Source of the DNA: Eubacterium sp. MSJ-21
Lineage (GTDB): Bacteria > Bacillota > Clostridia > Lachnospirales > Lachnospiraceae
Direction: 5' to 3'
Length of the DNA: 64,000 nt
NCBI RefSeq assembly: GCF_018918185.1
Contig: NZ_JAHLPZ010000001.1
Location: 62,001 to 126,000 of the forward strand
Shown: positions 21,188-30,311 of the stretch, piece after piece
Position numbering within the stretch: the first letter of the stretch is position 1
Layout of the letters: each line of letters begins with the position of its first letter
Translations under genes and position numbers: made by a program
Notes under the pieces: model-generated
Databases searched by the model: none
What the model was told of the DNA's origin: nothing
What the model saw: the letters and a program-made list of their open reading frames with translations, nothing else

Positions 21188-22397
21188 TATGCGTCCGGCG
21201 AAGCCTACGCATGGGCTTAAGTCATTTTTGCGGACTTGTTGTGGGCTTATTTTATCCTTTGGACTTACGACTTTGAACTTTGTGCCTTGTGGTTTGGGTT
21301 CTTCCGATGTTTCTGGCGGGGCAGTTACATCGGATGTTTCCATGTCCTTTTGGTGCTGTTTCTGCATCATATCCACCACTTGCTGATGCTTATTTGGATA
21401 CAGGTGGGAGTAGGTGTTTAAGGTAGTCTGTACTTTTTCGTGCCCTAACCGTTCTGATATGAGTAGTGGTGCGCATCCCAAGTTGATAAGATAGCTGGCG
21501 TGGGAGTGGCGGATGTCGTGGATTCGAATCTTTTTCACTCCGCTTTTCTTGCAAGCCCTTGCCATTGCATTATTGATATAAGATTTGGTGAAGGGGAAGA
21601 CCCTGTCCGTATCTTTCAAATCATAAAGCTTTGACATATAATCTTTGACTTCATTCATTACAAAGTCCTGTATGATGATGTTCCGGATACTCTTGGGTGT
21701 TTTGGGTGGTGTAACCACATCCTGCTTTTTATACGCTGTAGACTTTTGGTGATGTCGAGGGTGTTCTTCTCGAAATCAAAGTCTTTCGGTGTCAAAGCGA
21801 GGAATTCTCCAAAACGGATACCGGAGTAGTACAGTAGTGAAAACGAAACATGTGCGATAGGATCATCTTCCATTGTAGCCAGTAACCGGTCAAATTCGTC
21901 CTTTGTCTAGAAGTTTACCACAACCTCTCGTTTTCCCATTCTGCCCGCTTTGTGACAGGGATTTTCAGCTAAGTTGAAGTAGCCCACTGCATAATTGAAA
22001 AGTGCGGTAATCATATTCTGCATCCGGTCTAAATAGGAGTTAGAATAATCTTTTGCAATCATTTCATTTTGCCAAGCTCGGATGTCCTTGGGAGTAATTT
22101 TATTGATGGGCTTATTCTCAAAATAAGGGAGAATGAGCTTTTCAAATACATGCTTCTTTTCGTCGATGGTGCTCTGGCGGCATCGGTGTCCCATATCCTC
22201 TATATAAATCTCGTACATAGAGCGGAAGGTCATATCCGTACTGCCTTTCTGCTTTCTTAGAAAATCTGCTTCCCATTCCTTTGCTTCACGCTGAAGCTTA
22301 AAGCCTCGTTTCTTTATCTGTTTTTCTTTCCGGTAAAATCTTCATAATAACATCTGACATACCAGGTTCCTCGTTCTTCGTCTTTATAGACCGGCAT
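21185..22397 (-). pseudogene. Tyrosine recombinase/integrase, broken by two frameshifts and one nonsense codon
   Basis: Reading from 22397, the N-terminal part MPVYKDEERGTWYVRCYYED ends in a frameshift at an A-run near 22329 (one A short). Next comes a core-binding domain to an in-frame TAG at 21907-21909, where related enzymes have Trp (…NF-W-TKDEF). A second one-base loss in an A-run near 21733 separates the catalytic domain. The active-site pieces remain: Arg in YYSGIRFGE, HDIRHSH, and the GHEKVQTTLNTYSH tyrosine. It resembles integrases of conjugative and mobilisable elements. It is non-functional unless frameshifting or suppression occurs. Confidence 0.88.
21236..21252. other. Att-like direct repeat, copy 1
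   Basis: TTGTTGTGGGCTTATTT lies inside the 3' end of the integrase remnant. A copy with one mismatch in 17 lies at 38591-38607, and a shorter copy (TGGGCTTATTTT followed by GGACTT) at 32630-32647. These may mark former element ends. Confidence 0.35.
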
Positions 22398-22429
22398 ATT
22401 GTTTACCTTTAAGGTTTGCAGACCATCTG

Positions 22430-23462
22430 ATGTTTGATGTTCCTAATGTAACGATTGCTTCCAAGTGCTGTCTGGAGGACCCGGAGTGGAAACCACCTTT
22501 TGAAGCAGGCATAGTGATTACAAACTTTGCATTCAACGGAGATGAATCCACGCCACATCTTCATATGACATTTGTTCCTTATTCCGATAATTGCAGTCGT
22601 GGGCAGAAAATCCAGAACGCATTGGCGCAGACTTTTACGCGAATGGGTTATAAGACTACCATGGAGCAGGCAAGAGATGCCTCGGATGAGCTGGTGTGGC
22701 GGGATACACCGGAGGGAAAGAAACCTCAGATGGTGCGAACAGCCTACGGTGCGGTTGAGTGGATAGAGGAGCAGAAAAACTGGATTGCAGAGGATTATGG
22801 AAAAGAATATCGGTTGGAAACGCTTGTTCAAGGGTAAAAACGAGCGTGGCGATTTACTTCTTTTTGATTATCGAAGGGAGCGTGCGGCAGAAAAGGTATT
22901 GGAAGCGGAACGTGAGAAGGAAAGGAAAGAAAATGCTCTGCGGCACATTCAAACCCTGTCAGAGAAAACAATCAAAAAGCTGGATGAAGAGATATCTGCC
23001 AAGAATATAACGCTGGAATGTACGGATGCCTTAATCGAAATTAGAAAAAACGATATGGCAGAGTGGGAAGAAAAGGCGGAATATTCCAAGTCGGAATATC
23101 TGAAGGCAGATGAGCTTCTGCCGGATAAAAAGAAAGAAGTGGAGGAGGTACAAGGGGATCTTTCCAAAGTGACGGAGGAATTGGATGAAGCAACCCGTAA
23201 AAAGGAGATTGCCTTGGATTTGTACCACAGGTTATCAACGGATATAGAGAATACGGATTTGTTTGATAAGGTGGTAGATTTAACCTACGAAAATGAACAG
23301 TTACGGAGTAAGATTCAGATCTTGCAGGATAAGCTGGAAAAAGCCTATGAATTCATGAAGCAGTTTGTAATCAATGGAAGGAACATGCTGGATGTGTTCC
23401 GGGAGCGAATTGGCGAAGTGAAGGAGTGGGGGCACAGGAAGGTTGCTGGAATGGGTCGGTAG
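22430..23462 (+). pseudogene. MobV/Pre-type relaxase remnant, N-terminally deleted and frameshifted
   Basis: The first frame (22430-22837) holds the STPHLHMTFVPY histidine cluster and the GQKIQNALAQTF region typical of Mob/Pre plasmid-recombination relaxases, which nick DNA at oriT. Near 22812 the frame shifts, and the protein continues to 23462 as a long charged coiled coil rich in Glu and Lys. The usual N-terminal ~60 residues with the first motif are missing. The remnant abuts the integrase N-terminus, so a deletion probably joined them. Together they mark a dead mobilisable element. Confidence 0.75.
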
Positions 23463-23465
23463 GGG

Positions 23466-23503
23466 ATGCCCCAAGTGGTAGAGATGCTGCTTGGGGTGCT
23501 TTT
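23466..23503 (+). terminator. Terminator after the relaxase remnant
   Basis: CCCCAAG (23469-23475) pairs with CTTGGGG (23490-23496), followed by TGCTTTT. Confidence 0.65.
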
Positions 23504-23562
23504 ACTAATATGTTATAAGTTAAAAGATGTTGAATTTCATTAATAAACATAAGAGGTAATTA

Positions 23563-23592
23563 TTGACACAGATATTACTATATAGTAATATC
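23563..23592 (+). promoter_or_regulatory. Promoter with a 22-bp perfect palindromic operator for the MarR gene
   Basis: TTGACA (23563-23568), 17 bp, TAATAT (23586-23591). The region 23571-23592 is a perfect palindrome with half-site GATATTACTAT and covers the spacer and -10. This is a typical arrangement for an autorepressing MarR dimer. Confidence 0.8.
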
Positions 23593-23615
23593 CTATATAG
23601 AAAGGAGGAGAAGGG

Positions 23616-24044
23616 TTGGAAACTAAAGGTGGTTTTTTGATTTCGCGTATTAAACAGGTGGGGACTAGAATATTTGACCGTATGTTGGCAGACTCGGGGA
23701 TTGATTCATTTAATGGTGCACAGGGACGAATTTTATATGTTCTTTGGCAGAATGAAGACATCAGTATTAGTAGTTTGTCCGCACAAACAAGTCTTGCAAA
23801 TACAACACTTACTAATATGCTTGATCGTATGGAAAATATAGGATTGATAGTTAGAAAACCGGATCCAAAAGATCGTCGAAATAAGTTAATTGCACTTACA
23901 GAAAAAGCAAAATCCTTGCAAGATGATTACACGAGAATTTCACAGCAAATGAATGAAATCTATTACACCGGTTTCACAGACGCAGAGATAATGCAGTTTG
24001 AATCATATTTGCAACGCATACTAAGTAATTTGGAAAAGGAGTAA
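23616..24044 (+). CDS. MarR family transcriptional regulator
   Basis: The 142-aa product has the MarR winged helix: recognition region SLSAQTSLANTTLTNMLDRMENIGLI and the wing KPDPKDRRNKLIALTEK. TTG 23616 follows AAAGGAGGAG. It very likely represses its own promoter through the palindrome at 23571-23592. With 7 bp to the flavin-reductase-like gene and then a nitroreductase, the unit looks like a sensor of a redox-active or phenolic compound. The ligand is unknown. Confidence 0.9.
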   Translation: METKGGFLISRIKQVGTRIFDRMLADSGIDSFNGAQGRILYVLWQNEDISISSLSAQTSLANTTLTNMLDRMENIGLIVRKPDPKDRRNKLIALTEKAKSLQDDYTRISQQMNEIYYTGFTDAEIMQFESYLQRILSNLEKE

Positions 24045-24051
24045 TGAGATT

Positions 24052-24669
24052 ATGAAGAAAGTATCAGTGCCGACAACAAATGATATATGTCCTCAAACAC
24101 TGTTTGTCTATGGCAGTATGAATGAGAACGGTACACCGAATTTTGGGTTGTTTTGCTGGTTTAGTTATTGTTGGTTTGAACAACTTGGAGTAATATGCGC
24201 CATTGGTGGAAGTAAAAGAACATTAGAAAACATTCGAAGAAACGGAGTTTTTTCTGCTAATCTTGTAACGGAGAACAATTTACCCTTAGCAGATTATTTT
24301 GGAACGGCGGATGGCAGAGATAATGATAAGATGGATGTATCTGTTGAATGGGAAAAGGGTGCAGTGCTATCTGTTCCTATTCTTTGTAGTAGCCCAATTA
24401 GTTTTGAACTTGAAATAGATAAGGAAATATCTACTGGTGAGAAAGATGAGGTTGTACTATTATGTCGAATTCGAAATACACTTAAAGATGAATGCTTTGT
24501 GGATTCTTCAATGACCTCAGAGGAAATTTTCAAAGCTACAGCAGCGGTACGAACTTGTGTAGATTGTGACTATTGGTCATGGGATGGAAAATATCTTGGA
24601 AAATGGCATGAAAGAGCAAAAGAAATTAAGGCTAATGTAGAGATTGGTGCAGCAGCCCGAGGAAACTAA
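24052..24669 (+). CDS. Flavin reductase-like (FMN-binding) protein
   Basis: The 205-aa product has the split-barrel flavin-reductase fold: an N-terminal PQTLFVYGSMNENGTPNFGLF, then RTLENIRRNGVFSANLVTENN, a stretch that fits FMN binding. Such proteins are FMN-binding reductases or FMN shuttle proteins in the cytoplasm. The ribosome-binding site lies within the end of marR, so the two are probably translated from one mRNA. The substrate is unknown. Confidence 0.8.
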   Translation: MKKVSVPTTNDICPQTLFVYGSMNENGTPNFGLFCWFSYCWFEQLGVICAIGGSKRTLENIRRNGVFSANLVTENNLPLADYFGTADGRDNDKMDVSVEWEKGAVLSVPILCSSPISFELEIDKEISTGEKDEVVLLCRIRNTLKDECFVDSSMTSEEIFKATAAVRTCVDCDYWSWDGKYLGKWHERAKEIKANVEIGAAARGN

Positions 24670-24721
24670 AAATAGAGATTATATGAACAACTAATAAGAA
24701 AATAATGGAAAGGTTTATAAA

Positions 24722-25348
24722 ATGGAAGTTTTTGAAGCGATAGAAAAAAGACGAACTGTTCGAGAATTTGAAAATGAAAGCATTTCTCAGGAAATAATTG
24801 AAAAAATTATCAATGCAGGATTACAGGCTCCTACAAACGACCATATGCGAGATTGGCATTACATAGTGATTCGGGATAAGAATAAAACACTAAAGCTGCT
24901 TGATATTATTCCTAAAGGTATTTCTGATGAAGATATGGAACAGCTTATAAAGGATTGGAATTTAAAAGACAGTGAACAGCAGAGCTGTTATAGAAATGCT
25001 GTGCCAAAACAGCAGAAAATGTTGTTAGAAGCTTCGGTTATTGTAATTCCACTCTTAAAACAAAAAACCGATATTTTGCATCCGGATAATATATCGCACC
25101 TTAATGGATTTGCTTCTATTTGGTGTAGTATTGAAAATATTTTCCTTGCTTCAACTGCGGAAGGCTATGGATGTGCTCTGCGTGTTCCGCTTGGTAATGA
25201 GGGGGAATACGCAAGGGAAGTGCTTGGCTTTCCAAATGATTACTTTATGCCCTGCTTTATTGGAATTGGTAGGCCGAAAGCGGATGCTGACGTTGTAAAA
25301 CAAAAAGATATAACGGTGAAGGATAGGATTCATTGGGATATATGGTAA
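24722..25348 (+). CDS. Nitroreductase family protein
   Basis: The 208-aa product has the nitroreductase signature: EKRRTVREFENESIS near the N-terminus (FMN phosphate contacts), APTNDHMRDWHYIVI, and a C-terminal LGFPNDYFMPCFIGIGRPK. Members use FMN and NAD(P)H to reduce nitro groups, quinones or enones. A Cys/Trp-rich patch (SIWCSIENIFLAS) is the usual dimer helix. It is in the MarR-controlled cassette, 52 bp after the flavin-reductase-like gene. Confidence 0.88.
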   Translation: MEVFEAIEKRRTVREFENESISQEIIEKIINAGLQAPTNDHMRDWHYIVIRDKNKTLKLLDIIPKGISDEDMEQLIKDWNLKDSEQQSCYRNAVPKQQKMLLEASVIVIPLLKQKTDILHPDNISHLNGFASIWCSIENIFLASTAEGYGCALRVPLGNEGEYAREVLGFPNDYFMPCFIGIGRPKADADVVKQKDITVKDRIHWDIW

Positions 25349-25391
25349 AACAGATTGTATTCAACGTAAACAAAGAGGTGAGATGCAAATA

Positions 25392-25808
25392 ATGGGTTTA
25401 GAAAAAGTTTTAAAGTTTATTAAGAAACAAAGAGTAAGTTTTATATGTTCTGTAGATGAGAATGGTTGCCCAAATGTGAAAGCAATGCTGAAACCAAGAA
25501 AGATAAATGGAATGAGGAAATTTTATTTTTCTACAAACACATCATCACTTAGGGCGAAACAGTTTCTAAGCAATCCAAATGCCAGTATATATTTTTATCA
25601 CAAAGGACTGATTAAATACACAGGCGTTATGCTGGTGGGTAGGATGGAAGTATTAACAGACCAAGAAACAAAGGATATGATTTGGAGAAAAGGAGACACC
25701 ATGTTTTATAAGAAAGGTGTTACAGATCCGGATTATTGTGTTCTGAAATTTACTGCACAGAGCGGCAGATATTATTGTGATTTGAAGACGGAGAGTTTTG
25801 AAGTATAA
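25392..25808 (+). CDS. Pyridoxamine 5'-phosphate oxidase-like FMN-binding protein
   Basis: The 138-aa split-barrel protein has the family pattern VSFICSVDENGCPNVKAMLKPRKING, KFYFSTNTSSLRAKQFLSNPNASIYFY, and LVGRMEVLTDQETK. Small members of this class bind FMN or F420-like cofactors and serve general stress or redox roles. It starts at ATG 25392, spaced 11 nt from AGAGGTG; ATG 25383 is too close. It is probably part of the MarR cassette, giving three flavoproteins in a row. Confidence 0.8.
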   Translation: MGLEKVLKFIKKQRVSFICSVDENGCPNVKAMLKPRKINGMRKFYFSTNTSSLRAKQFLSNPNASIYFYHKGLIKYTGVMLVGRMEVLTDQETKDMIWRKGDTMFYKKGVTDPDYCVLKFTAQSGRYYCDLKTESFEV

Positions 25809-25874
25809 ATGGTAGAAAGGCAGAATGTATTTCTGTGGAGGAAACGATTAAGCGGATGAAGGGATAAGTGCAGA

Positions 25875-26240
25875 ATGGAAGAAGTTATAAAAAGGTATTT
25901 TCAATGCTGGCTGGATAAAGATATTGATGCGGTAAAGGAGATTTTTAGCGACGATATTATCTACAGCGAGTGTTATGGTCCGGTGTATAAAGGCATTGGA
26001 CAGATAATCAGATGGTTTGAGGATTGGAACCGGAAAGGCACTGTTTTGCAGTGGGATATAAAGCGTGTGGTTGTGTCTGGGAATACAGCTGTTGTGGAAT
26101 GGTATTTTAAATGTGATTACGAGGGCAATGTGGATGGTTTTGACGGAGTTACCATTGCAGAGTTTGATGCGGATATGAAGATTTGTGATTTGAAGGAGTT
26201 TCAGTCGAAGGCAGAGCATTATTGTCCGTATGGGGGATGA
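25875..26240 (+). CDS. SnoaL-like/NTF2-fold protein
   Basis: The 121-aa product fits the NTF2-like cone fold: EEVIKRYFQCWLDKDIDAVKEIFSDDIIYSE at the N-terminus, then a central KGIGQIIRWFEDWNRKG and a beta sheet VVSGNTAVVEWYFKCDYEG. Such proteins are small-molecule isomerases, hydratases or ligand binders; the function is not predictable. The ribosome-binding site is weak. It closes the flavoprotein cassette before the defence genes. Confidence 0.7.
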   Translation: MEEVIKRYFQCWLDKDIDAVKEIFSDDIIYSECYGPVYKGIGQIIRWFEDWNRKGTVLQWDIKRVVVSGNTAVVEWYFKCDYEGNVDGFDGVTIAEFDADMKICDLKEFQSKAEHYCPYGG

Positions 26241-26281
26241 GGGATTATTTGGGAAAATGTTAGAATATATCAAAAAATGGA

Positions 26282-26310
26282 TTGTTAGATGCTATAGCAT
26301 ATGCTATATT
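26282..26310 (+). promoter_or_regulatory. Promoter overlapped by two interlocked palindromes
   Basis: TTGTTA (26282-26287), 17 bp, TATATT (26305-26310). ATGCTATAGCAT (26289-26300) and TATAGCATATGCTATA (26293-26308) are both perfect palindromes and fill the spacer and -10. They form a likely operator for the XRE protein encoded next. Confidence 0.75.
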
Positions 26311-26329
26311 AAAAGCGGAGGGAAAACCT

Positions 26330-26542
26330 ATGACTTTTAATGAAATTATTAAAGCTATTAGAAATCAATTGGGCATAACACAAGAACAGCTTGCACATGA
26401 GTTGAATGTAAGTTTTTCTACTGTAAATAGGTGGGAAAATGGGCATAGAATTCCTAAAAAATTAGCAATTGTTTGTCTGATAGAATTTTGCAAGCGTAAA
26501 GATATAGATAAGATTGTAATAGAATACTTAGAAGCACTTTAG
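26330..26542 (+). CDS. XRE-family helix-turn-helix regulator
   Basis: The 70-aa product is almost only a HTH_3 domain: NEIIKAIRNQLGITQEQLAHELNVSFSTVNRWENGHRIPKK, followed by a short helix. ATG 26330 is chosen because GGAGGG at 26317-26322 is 7 nt upstream; the longer frame starting at 26282 would run through the promoter. It sits 44 bp before the AAA ATPase gene, so it probably controls the defence pair through the palindromic operator. Confidence 0.85.
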   Translation: MTFNEIIKAIRNQLGITQEQLAHELNVSFSTVNRWENGHRIPKKLAIVCLIEFCKRKDIDKIVIEYLEAL

Positions 26543-26586
26543 CATTGCAATGTTATTAGATATGCTAATTTGAAAGGAGAGTTGTA

Positions 26587-27576
26587 ATGGCTAGGGCGGA
26601 TTTGCTAAAAAAATTATTTAGTAGTTTCAAGCAAGATGATAAGGACATGTTTTATGCAGTTGCATCAGAAATAATCGAGGATGAAAAGAAGAAAAATCAT
26701 GGTATTTTAGCGGATGATTTGAAATTGATTCTGAATGGAAACTATCAGACAAAAAAGACAACGATGGCTTCGTTTAATACTCCAAAAGATAGGGATAAGG
26801 ATATGCCATTGGTGGAAGTGATATATCCGGAAAAATATTTCACTGATTTAATTGTATCTGACGATAAAATAATGCAGTTAGAACAAATAATAAAAGAGTT
26901 TAGTAATTGGGATGTATTGGTTAGTAATGGAGTTTTCCCAACACGAAGAGCTTTGTTTTATGGACCACCAGGTTGTGGTAAAACATTGGCAGCACAAGCC
27001 TTGGCTGGTGAGTTGGGAATACCTATGCTTTATGTTAGGTTTGATGCATTAATCTCGTCATATTTGGGCGAAACGGCAAGCAATATTAGAAAAGTTTTCG
27101 ATTATGCAAAACAAGATAGTTGGCTAATATTTTTTGATGAGTTTGATGCAATAGCAAGAAGTCGAAATGATTCTACAGAACATGGTGAAATAAAACGTGT
27201 TGTAAATGCATTCTTACAACAGATTGATAATTATAAAGGCAGATCGTTAATTATTGCTGCGACTAATTTTGAAGAATCTTTAGACTATGCTATATGGAGA
27301 CGGTTCGATGAAACGCTTCGTTTTGATATGCCGACAAATGAAGAAAAGATAAAGTTATTTAAAATGAAATTAAGGAAATTGAATGGCCCGGAGCATGTGA
27401 TAGAAGAATATTTAGGAAAAATGGAGGGCTTTTCGCATTCTGATGTTGAGAAATCGTGTCAAATTATAATGAAGCAATGTATTTTAGAGGGAAGAAAGCT
27501 TTATACAAAACATGATGTAGAATATGCAATATTGAAGCAAGAGATGAATGTCGCTTTAAGGAAAACCCAATATTAA
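26587..27576 (+). CDS. AAA ATPase of an IetAS-type defence pair (IetA-like)
   Basis: The 329-aa product has a ~100-residue N-terminal region and one AAA domain: Walker A GPPGCGKT near 126-133, Walker B LIFFDEFDA near 180, sensor-1 IAATNFEESL, and arginine fingers in YAIWRRFDETL. It is followed 15 bp later by a subtilisin-like protease. An AAA ATPase beside an S8 protease is the layout of IetAS, first described as a plasmid-incompatibility function and later reported as anti-phage. The ATPase probably senses the invader or feeds the protease. The assignment rests on architecture and pairing. Confidence 0.85.
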   Translation: MARADLLKKLFSSFKQDDKDMFYAVASEIIEDEKKKNHGILADDLKLILNGNYQTKKTTMASFNTPKDRDKDMPLVEVIYPEKYFTDLIVSDDKIMQLEQIIKEFSNWDVLVSNGVFPTRRALFYGPPGCGKTLAAQALAGELGIPMLYVRFDALISSYLGETASNIRKVFDYAKQDSWLIFFDEFDAIARSRNDSTEHGEIKRVVNAFLQQIDNYKGRSLIIAATNFEESLDYAIWRRFDETLRFDMPTNEEKIKLFKMKLRKLNGPEHVIEEYLGKMEGFSHSDVEKSCQIIMKQCILEGRKLYTKHDVEYAILKQEMNVALRKTQY

Positions 27577-27591
27577 AGGGGAGGTAATGGG

Positions 27592-30117
27592 ATGTCGAAA
27601 TACGATTATATTGAGATAATGCGTGAAGATGCGATAAGACCATATAAATTTAAGCCTAATTATGGTGCTCCACGTCCGCCAATAAGAGATAGAGGACAAC
27701 ATGGAGAAAAATTAAGAGCGCAATTAGACAATTCATTGTCTCAAATAGTCTCCAAACGACGCGATATAGGAATACAATCTGAGAATCTGGTTGTATTAGA
27801 GTTGACAAGTGATGCATTATCTCCAGACTTATTGGAGCATATGCTGCGTAATTTCAATATGCATTTGGTGGAAGAAATAGCTATACCCAATAGTAATAAT
27901 TCTAGGCTAGTTGTTCAGTTTGATACATTAGAGGATATTCGAATATTTAACCAGGAACGAGGATTATGGGAAGCAGATGATGAAGAAGCAGCTGTATTAA
28001 CATACGCAAAACGAAGAGATATTTTTAGTTGTATTGAAAACATAAGAACAGTAACAAGAGAGGATAGAATTGGCGTTCGCTTAAAAGAATGCTTTGCAGG
28101 TTCTGTGCAATTGCCAGAAGGTTATTTTATTGTCAACATAGATGTTTGGTTTAATGGTGAGAATTTAATTGCCACAGAAGTTGAGAGACAAATTAATCAG
28201 GTGCTAGGAACCGGTGAAAGTAAATTGATTGGAGATTTGTTTCAGATTCCGAGTATGCTTCTTGGAAGAGCATTGGTAAATGAGTTTACGTTAAATGCTT
28301 TGTTAGATATGGATATTATTGCATTGGTAGAACTGCCGTTTAGCAGTGTATCAGTAGAACCGTATGAGTTATATCAATGGGACTACACTCCGGTAGTGGA
28401 AAATGAATTGGGAGATGATGCGCCATTGGCGGCTGTTTTGGATTCCGGTGTTTTTACGGGAAATCCTTTGCTAGAAAATGTTGTTGTGGCTGAAGAAGAA
28501 TTCGATACTACAGAAGGAACAACAACGGATATGAATGGACATGGAACAGGCGTGGCAGGAATTGTTGTGTATGGAGATCTTGATCAATGTTTGCAAACTC
28601 ACACCTTTAGGCCTTTGGTAAGAATTTGTAATGGGAAAATTATGCATGACATAGATGGAAATCCATGTTTTCCAGAGGATAAACGACCAGAGCAAATTGT
28701 TAGTGAGGCAATTAGATATTTTCATAAAGAGTATGGTTGTAGAATTTTTAATTTATCAGCTGGGGATGCAGAACATTTATACTGTGGAGGAAGACAATTT
28801 GCTTGGGCTGAAATGTTAGATCATTTGGCAAGAGAACTGGATGTTATTGTAGTAATAAGTGCAGGAAATGTATCAGAACCAGTATTGAATGATTTCACAT
28901 CGAGAGATGAATTGATGGAACATTGTAGAGATCAGCTTTTTATGTCGGGGCATCGTTTGATTGATCCTGCAACGGCTGCACTAGGGATAACAGTTGGTTC
29001 TATTACAAGATTTGATGAACCGGCTTTAAATCCTCGTGGTATAGCAAGCATTTCGGCTGGTAAAAAGGACTATCTATCTGTTTTTACAAGGATAGGAAAA
29101 GGTGTGAATCGTGCTGTTAAACCAGATGTTGTAGATTACGGTGGTAATTTTGCGGTGAATCAAGCAGTGCGAGGAAGAAATAGATGGCACAAAAAAGATA
29201 TGGCATTGTTGGAGCCAACTTTAAATAATACGAATGAAAAAATATTTAAAGGATATTGTGGTACAAGTTTCTCGGCACCTCACGCAACGCATCTTGTAGC
29301 AAGGATTGAAAGAGCGTTGGAAAAACAGTTAGGGATGAAACCCTCTGCAAATTTAATACGAGCAATATTTGTAAATTCAGCTAGATACAATGATAGCATG
29401 ACTGAGTGGGGAGAAAAATCTACAGATGCATTATATTCAGGGAATACGAATCCGAAGCAAGAGCGAAAAATGCGTTTGTATGGGTTTGGAAGAGCAAACG
29501 AAAATATTTTGTACTCGGACTATAATAGAGTTACGCTATTTACAGAGGATAGACTTTCGCTACGCTCGTTTCATCTTTATAAAATACCAGTGCCCAAGGA
29601 ATTTTTACAAGTAAAAGCAGAAAAGTCTATTGCAATAAGTTTGGCATATAATCCTATTACACGAATGAGCCGAAAAGAATATCTTACAAATAACTTGTGG
29701 TTTGAAGTTTTTAGGAAAATTGATGAAGATACTTTGTTGCAGTATAAGGCTAAGAAAGATTCGGGAAAAGACGAAGAAGATGACTTGGAAAGTTTGCCTA
29801 ATGCTAACAAAGCAGATTTTTCGCCAGGATATACGGAGATTAACAAGGGTACATTACAACAGCGTATATGGCATAAGTCTGCTAGGGGTGGAAGCGATTT
29901 GCTGTGGGACGATAACGAACCTTACATATATATTTTAGTTACAGGTAAAGAGAAATTCAAATATGTAGAACAAGAGGTGCCGCAGGAATACGCCTTAGTA
30001 ATAACATTTTCATATGACGGGCAGGAGGATATAGAGTTATATTCTAAAGTGAAGGATAATGTTAAAGTGAGAACTCGTCAGACTGAAAGAGAACGTGAAC
30101 GTGGCAGATTGCGCTAA
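27592..30117 (+). CDS. Subtilisin-like S8 serine protease of an IetAS-type pair (IetS-like)
   Basis: The 841-aa product has ~280 residues of N-terminal domain, then a peptidase S8 domain with the triad intact: Asp284 in AAVLDSGVF, His317 in NGHGTGVAG, Ser559 in GTSFSAPHA; the oxyanion Asn is probably in VISAGNVSEP. It continues with ~280 residues of unknown C-terminal region. No signal peptide, so it is cytoplasmic, unlike most subtilases and as expected for IetS. GGGGAGG precedes ATG 27592. Its target is unknown; family logic suggests cleavage of a host or phage factor on infection. Confidence 0.85.
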   Translation: MSKYDYIEIMREDAIRPYKFKPNYGAPRPPIRDRGQHGEKLRAQLDNSLSQIVSKRRDIGIQSENLVVLELTSDALSPDLLEHMLRNFNMHLVEEIAIPNSNNSRLVVQFDTLEDIRIFNQERGLWEADDEEAAVLTYAKRRDIFSCIENIRTVTREDRIGVRLKECFAGSVQLPEGYFIVNIDVWFNGENLIATEVERQINQVLGTGESKLIGDLFQIPSMLLGRALVNEFTLNALLDMDIIALVELPFSSVSVEPYELYQWDYTPVVENELGDDAPLAAVLDSGVFTGNPLLENVVVAEEEFDTTEGTTTDMNGHGTGVAGIVVYGDLDQCLQTHTFRPLVRICNGKIMHDIDGNPCFPEDKRPEQIVSEAIRYFHKEYGCRIFNLSAGDAEHLYCGGRQFAWAEMLDHLARELDVIVVISAGNVSEPVLNDFTSRDELMEHCRDQLFMSGHRLIDPATAALGITVGSITRFDEPALNPRGIASISAGKKDYLSVFTRIGKGVNRAVKPDVVDYGGNFAVNQAVRGRNRWHKKDMALLEPTLNNTNEKIFKGYCGTSFSAPHATHLVARIERALEKQLGMKPSANLIRAIFVNSARYNDSMTEWGEKSTDALYSGNTNPKQERKMRLYGFGRANENILYSDYNRVTLFTEDRLSLRSFHLYKIPVPKEFLQVKAEKSIAISLAYNPITRMSRKEYLTNNLWFEVFRKIDEDTLLQYKAKKDSGKDEEDDLESLPNANKADFSPGYTEINKGTLQQRIWHKSARGGSDLLWDDNEPYIYILVTGKEKFKYVEQEVPQEYALVITFSYDGQEDIELYSKVKDNVKVRTRQTERERERGRLR

Positions 30118-30143
30118 TTTTATTTTAAAGGTAGTAATGTAGA

Positions 30144-30172
30144 CAAGCCTTATCGGTTTGTGATAAGGCTTG
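30144..30172 (+). terminator. Hairpin after the IetAS pair
   Basis: CAAGCCTTATC (30144-30154) pairs perfectly with GATAAGGCTTG (30162-30172). The T-rich stretch begins about 8 nt later, so it is a moderate terminator. Confidence 0.6.
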
Positions 30173-30311
30173 CTAAAAATTTTCTTAATTTTTAAGACAG
30201 TGTATACAATAGCAGATATGAAGCATATTATAATTTGAGTAAGTTTCATATTGTTTTCAGAAGTGAATGATGGTAGAATATAAGGACTAGTATAAAAATG
30301 GAGGGTTCTTT

